Both the position numbers and the translations under genes were made by a program. DNA of 41,573 nt from Parelusimicrobium sp031549165 (GTDB lineage Bacteria > Elusimicrobiota > Elusimicrobia > Elusimicrobiales > Elusimicrobiaceae). The stretch lies in assembly GCA_031549165.1 (NCBI GenBank), contig JAVBQE010000069.1, forward strand, positions 1-41,573, in the 5' to 3' direction. Below the pieces are notes generated by a model that did not search any database, was not told the origin of the DNA, and saw only the letters and a program-made list of their open reading frames with translations. Positions 38,546-41,573 of this stretch are shown here, piece by piece. Positions within the stretch are counted from its first letter, which is position 1, and every line of letters starts with the position of its first letter.

Positions 38546-40333
38546 ATGCATATATCCTATTTCAAGCGTCCTCTTTTTATACTTTTTGTTATTTACTGTG
38601 TCTGCATTTTGCTTTTCCAAAAAACATCCACGCCTTCTAAGAATGATTTTGAACTTATCCAGCCGGACGCGCATATTGAAGGCTGCCTTACTTCTCCATT
38701 GCGCTTCAAAAAAGATTATTCTTCAGTCATACTAAAAGTAACTAAACTTAACGGGCAGAAAACTGACGCTTACACCTACGCGCGTTTTGGCGCAGGGTTT
38801 GATGCTGATATGAGAGAATGCCTAGAACTTACAGGCACAATAAAAGAGCCTTATGGCCTGGAGATTGACGGAAGCTTTAACTGGAAGAAATATTTGGCAG
38901 ATAAAAATGTTTTTTCCCAGATGTATGTAACAGAGGCAAAAGTAATAAAAAAAGCACCGCTGTTTTTCCGCGCATTAAACGCAGTGCGAAACTCCATCCT
39001 AAAAACATTTAAAGATAATTTTGACGAGGAAAGCGTCTCCGTAATCAGCGGTATAGCGCTGGGTGAAAAGACGGACTTAACGCCCGAGGTACAAAAATAT
39101 TTCAATGACTCCGGCGTAATGCACCTTTTAGTGGCCTCGGGCTCTAACGTGGGCTTTGTAACCTTGATAATTTACGGCCTGTGCGCGCTGCTGGGTGTAA
39201 AAACGAGGGCGCGCCTGCCGCTGGCTTTAGTGTTTGCCGGTATTTACACGCTGCTTGCAGGCGCGGACGCGCCGCTGCTGCGTGCGTATATTATGACGTT
39301 AAGCGCGGGCCTCGGCCTTATACTGAAAAGAAACTCCGGCGCATTTCAGGGGTTGTTGATTGCCGGGTTTGTTATTCTAATTTTTGCCCCAAAGAGTTTA
39401 TTTGAAGTCAGCTTCCAGATGTCTTTCCTTGCCACTTGTATCTTAGTGTTTTCTTTTAGCTCTATCCCGCTGCCGGAGAAAACGCCACGCATCTTAGCAT
39501 TTGCCATACGCGTTTTCTTGACTACGCTGGCCGTACAGCTGGTGCTGGTGCCGATTTACACAAACGTGTTTTACCGCTTTTCTTTGACGGCGTTTATTTC
39601 AAATATTTTTTTGGTGCCGCTGGCGGAATTTATAATGTTTGGCGCGTTTGCTCTTTATTTTATAAGTTTTATTAAGATAAGCATTCTATTTAAGGCTTTG
39701 TGGGCGGTAATGTGGGTTTTACTGGAGCTGTTTAAATTTTTAGTACATTTCTTCGGCGGATTTTCCTTCAGCGCTATCACTGTACCTGCGCTGGGCGCGT
39801 TAAGCATAATACTTTATTATGTTTCTCTGTTTCTTGTCTACGGCGTTAAGAAAAAATATCTCGTGTTTTGCCTTATTGCTCTTTTTATAAGCCCTTTTGT
39901 AAGCATGCTTTTTAGAAGAGACTTTGTGTATATTTTAAATAATAACAGGCAAAACGCAGTGGTGGTTAAAGATAAGGAATTAGTGGTTTTTACAGATAAT
40001 TTTGATGTAGAAACCTTGAAAAGATTTATCCTTTCCAAAGGCTATCTTAATGCAGACATTCTCTACGGTACACAAGAGGGCGTTGCAAAGAAAATGTATG
40101 TGCCTTTTAAAGACTTTTGGCCCGGCGAGGAAATTAACAGCGTAAAAACAAGCTGGGGAATTATGAAAGGCAAAAACGGTTTATGGACAAACACCGGCTA
40201 CTCCGGCACACGTCTAGACAGCGTAAGCTATCTTTATGACGGCATAACCATAGGCGGCCGCGCGGACTTTATTTTAAAAAATGATATTACCTACAACAGC
40301 GAGCGAAACAAAAGCATTTCTGTTTACGACTAA
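38546..40333 (+). CDS. comEC: ComEC/Rec2-family competence membrane protein lacking the nuclease domain
   Basis: 595 residues for DNA uptake across the inner membrane. An N-terminal hydrophobic helix and OB-type domain (DUF4131-like, VILKVTKLNGQKTDAYTYARF) are followed by the multi-pass Competence domain with its hallmark GIALGEKTDLTPEVQKYF, SGVMHLLVASGSNVGFV and PLLRAYIMTLSAGL. The C-terminal 150 residues after the last helix show no HxHxDH metallo-beta-lactamase motif, which full ComEC proteins (about 750 residues) carry; a short remnant-like beta region remains. The start has no ribosome site, being set against the structured element. Its stop overlaps a tiny minus-strand ORF. Confidence 0.88.
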   Translation: MHISYFKRPLFILFVIYCVCILLFQKTSTPSKNDFELIQPDAHIEGCLTSPLRFKKDYSSVILKVTKLNGQKTDAYTYARFGAGFDADMRECLELTGTIKEPYGLEIDGSFNWKKYLADKNVFSQMYVTEAKVIKKAPLFFRALNAVRNSILKTFKDNFDEESVSVISGIALGEKTDLTPEVQKYFNDSGVMHLLVASGSNVGFVTLIIYGLCALLGVKTRARLPLALVFAGIYTLLAGADAPLLRAYIMTLSAGLGLILKRNSGAFQGLLIAGFVILIFAPKSLFEVSFQMSFLATCILVFSFSSIPLPEKTPRILAFAIRVFLTTLAVQLVLVPIYTNVFYRFSLTAFISNIFLVPLAEFIMFGAFALYFISFIKISILFKALWAVMWVLLELFKFLVHFFGGFSFSAITVPALGALSIILYYVSLFLVYGVKKKYLVFCLIALFISPFVSMLFRRDFVYILNNNRQNAVVVKDKELVVFTDNFDVETLKRFILSKGYLNADILYGTQEGVAKKMYVPFKDFWPGEEINSVKTSWGIMKGKNGLWTNTGYSGTRLDSVSYLYDGITIGGRADFILKNDITYNSERNKSISVYD

Positions 40334-40410
40334 AACATATAAATAGAAATAACGTAAACAATAAGGCTGGCTATTGTTGAATAAATTATATACATAACAA
40401 ACCTGTTCAT
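40330..40410 (-). CDS. Possible 26-residue hydrophobic peptide coupled to nnrE
   Basis: The minus strand has an ATG that overlaps the nnrE stop in an ATGA arrangement and reads MNRFVMYIIYSTIASLIVYV followed by ISIYMF before TAG. This is a single membrane-spanning stretch with one positive charge at the start. GGAGATAGGG, inside the end of nnrE, lies just before the ATG and could serve as a ribosome site. The ORF fills the gap up to, and overlaps by four bases, the comEC stop. Small membrane proteins of this size are often missed. It could be chance in AT-rich sequence. Confidence 0.4.
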   Translation of the reverse strand: MNRFVMYIIYSTIASLIVYVISIYMF

Positions 40411-41033
40411 AACCCTATCTCCAGTACTTCTAATTTTCCTACATATTCTGCCGCTTCTTTTTTAATAAGCCCATGCTTACAAAAACCTAATGCATATGTG
40501 CGCTTTGCCCTAACAATAACACTTCCCGCGCCGGTGTCCGCATTCATGCCCGACGGTAAATCTATTGCAGTTACATTTTTATTTAAAGTGTTAAGTAAGG
40601 TTATTATTTTTTTATAAGGCTCTTTAAGTTCGCCTTCAAAGCCTGTGCCCAGCAGCGCGTCCACCACTAAAAATGCTTCTTTTAAAGAAGCCTCCAACTC
40701 TGTAAAATCAACAATCTCCTTGATAGACAAGTGCGAGAAAAAAGCTCTCTTTAGATTCTTCATCACAAGTTCTTTATACCCTTTCTCCGAAGGCACTATG
40801 TAGCAGTAAACTTCCGCGCCGTGTTCTATCAGGTAGCGCGCGCATACCAGGCCGTCGCCTCCGTTATTGCCCGCGCCGCAGAGCACTATTATTTTCTTTT
40901 CGCGCTCTGTACAAAGATATTCATTTATAATTTCCTGCGCCACGTTGCGCCCGGCGGTCTCCATCAAAATGTCCGGGTGTATTTTTGAATTTTGTTCCAA
41001 CTCTCGCATTTCTTTGGCGGATACTGTTTTCAT
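40407..41033 (-). CDS. nnrE: NAD(P)H-hydrate epimerase (YjeF N-terminal domain)
   Basis: Repairs damaged NAD(P)H hydrates by interconverting the R and S epimers. The Rossmann-like domain begins with SAKEMRELEQ, then METAGRNVAQEI, the CGAGNNGGDGLVCARYL nucleotide loop, VVDALLGTGFEGEL and AIDLPSGMNADTG. It has 208 residues: only the epimerase domain, without the fused ADP-dependent dehydratase (NnrD) that many bacteria have, so that partner must be elsewhere. It overlaps the dihydrouridine synthase gene upstream by four bases. Confidence 0.93.
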   Translation of the reverse strand: MKTVSAKEMRELEQNSKIHPDILMETAGRNVAQEIINEYLCTEREKKIIVLCGAGNNGGDGLVCARYLIEHGAEVYCYIVPSEKGYKELVMKNLKRAFFSHLSIKEIVDFTELEASLKEAFLVVDALLGTGFEGELKEPYKKIITLLNTLNKNVTAIDLPSGMNADTGAGSVIVRAKRTYALGFCKHGLIKKEAAEYVGKLEVLEIGL

Positions 41034-41573
41034 AAATTTTTTAATAACTGTTCTATGTCTTTTAAATTATTTAGAGATAAAAATTTTACTCTGGCCTGGG
41101 AAGCGCCGTTAAAGTCTTTAAGCCAGAAACCCACTGTTTTTCTGGAGCGCATTATGCCTGTGTGTTCGCCGTAAAACAGCACATTTTCTTTTATCAGGCT
41201 TAAAAATATTTTAACTCTTTCACGCGCATCTGCCAGCAAAGCCTTGCTTTCAATAATCTCTCTAAAAATTAAAGGGTTGCCCACCGCGCCGCGCCCTATC
41301 ATTACGCCTCGGCAGCCTGTGTTTAAAATGGCCAGCGCGCCGCTTCTGTCCATTACCCCGCCGTTACCTATTACATGTATTTTTTTTGCGGCGGCGGCGG
41401 AGCGGAACAAATATTCTAAATTAACGGGCCCGGCGTGCATGTCGCTCGCCCAACGGCCGTGCATTATTACCGCCGCGGCGCCGTGCTCCTCAGACAAACG
41501 TACCAGCCGGTCCCCCACAAAATTATCTTTTGTTAACCCTATCCGGGTCTTAAGTGTTACAGGCACGCGCACG
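41030..41573 (-). CDS. dus: tRNA-dihydrouridine synthase (partial, N-terminus outside window)
   Basis: FMN-dependent reduction of uridine in tRNA. The visible 181 residues are the C-terminal part: VPVTLKTRIGL (FMN-phosphate side), VIMHGRWASDMHAGPVNLEYL, HVIGNGGVMDRSGALAIL, and GCRGVMIGRGAVGNPLIF, which are all hallmark Dus segments of the DusB-like group. The first 120 or so residues, with the N-terminal part of the barrel and the catalytic Cys, lie beyond base 41573. A GTG at 41572 is inside the gene, not its start. It is coupled to nnrE by a four-base overlap. Confidence 0.94.
   Translation of the reverse strand, partial: VRVPVTLKTRIGLTKDNFVGDRLVRLSEEHGAAAVIMHGRWASDMHAGPVNLEYLFRSAAAAKKIHVIGNGGVMDRSGALAILNTGCRGVMIGRGAVGNPLIFREIIESKALLADARERVKIFLSLIKENVLFYGEHTGIMRSRKTVGFWLKDFNGASQARVKFLSLNNLKDIEQLLKNL

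Noticed and set aside
1..41573. CRISPR array, tRNA/rRNA genes, prophage or IS element
   Set aside because: No direct-repeat arrays, no tRNA or rRNA sequence and no transposase, integrase or phage structural gene could be recognised anywhere in the window.

Overview
The window looks like chromosomal DNA from a diderm (Gram-negative-type) bacterium with compact, overlapping operons. LpxB, a cytosolic NagZ/AnmK/MurQ peptidoglycan-recycling set, a secreted beta-barrel-like protein and a likely lipoprotein support an outer membrane. A pilin with a long hydrophobic N-terminus (FTLIELLVVVLIIGIL), ThyX instead of ThyA in view, single-domain MazG and a DksA-type protein with a lysine-rich tail would fit an Elusimicrobiota-like gut bacterium. 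That placement is inference; there is no rRNA gene here to fix it. Almost all of the window is core housekeeping. There is no phage, IS element, CRISPR array, tRNA or rRNA gene that I can support, and no gene-free stretch longer than 300 bases.

Layout. 1-2672: exonuclease III (partial, minus), metK and an EamA permease (plus). 2653-8124 (minus): a six-gene run ndk, degenerate alpha/beta hydrolase, murQ, anmK, nagZ, nagB, which takes anhydro-muropeptide sugars to fructose-6-phosphate (NagA is not in the window). 8168-11098 (plus): lpxB, a short RelA/SpoT protein and a zinc-ribbon membrane protein. 11095-16950 (minus): a secreted propeller-like protein, thyX, glgC, an AT-rich restriction-modification pair, ybeY and a membrane protein. 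16987-25267 (plus): mazG, clpC, recA, a pilin gene interrupted by a 14-base C tract, queH, a GH13 glycosidase and lysS. 25350-26397: a pilin-like anchored protein and an SGNH lipase. 26487-29456 (minus): two glycosyltransferases and lepB. 29479-30771: an antiporter. 30819-33350 (minus): dksA-like, a DtxR/MntR regulator and gdhA, each with its own flanking signals. 33448-40333 (plus): an MFS sugar transporter, beta-barrel protein, DoxX-like protein, dnaX, recR, a highly self-complementary 190-base element and comEC. 40330-41573 (minus): dihydrouridine synthase (partial), nnrE and a 26-residue hydrophobic ORF.

The most interesting signals are not the gene list. (1) The type IV pilin gene next to recA is out of frame because of a C14 homopolymer in its leader-coding region; 13 C would restore it, a classic phase-variation arrangement. 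(2) About nine genes at the head of transcription units have no Shine-Dalgarno sequence and instead a TATAAT-like -10 box five to nine bases before the ATG, which suggests common leaderless transcription beside ordinary Shine-Dalgarno genes. (3) The recR-comEC gap is a nested, almost fully base-paired element with no coding explanation. Smaller points: a pseudo-hydrolase inside the cell-wall-recycling operon, a Rel protein lacking its C-terminal regulatory domains, a histone-H1-like tail on DksA, a ComEC without its nuclease domain and a possible translationally coupled 26-residue membrane peptide.
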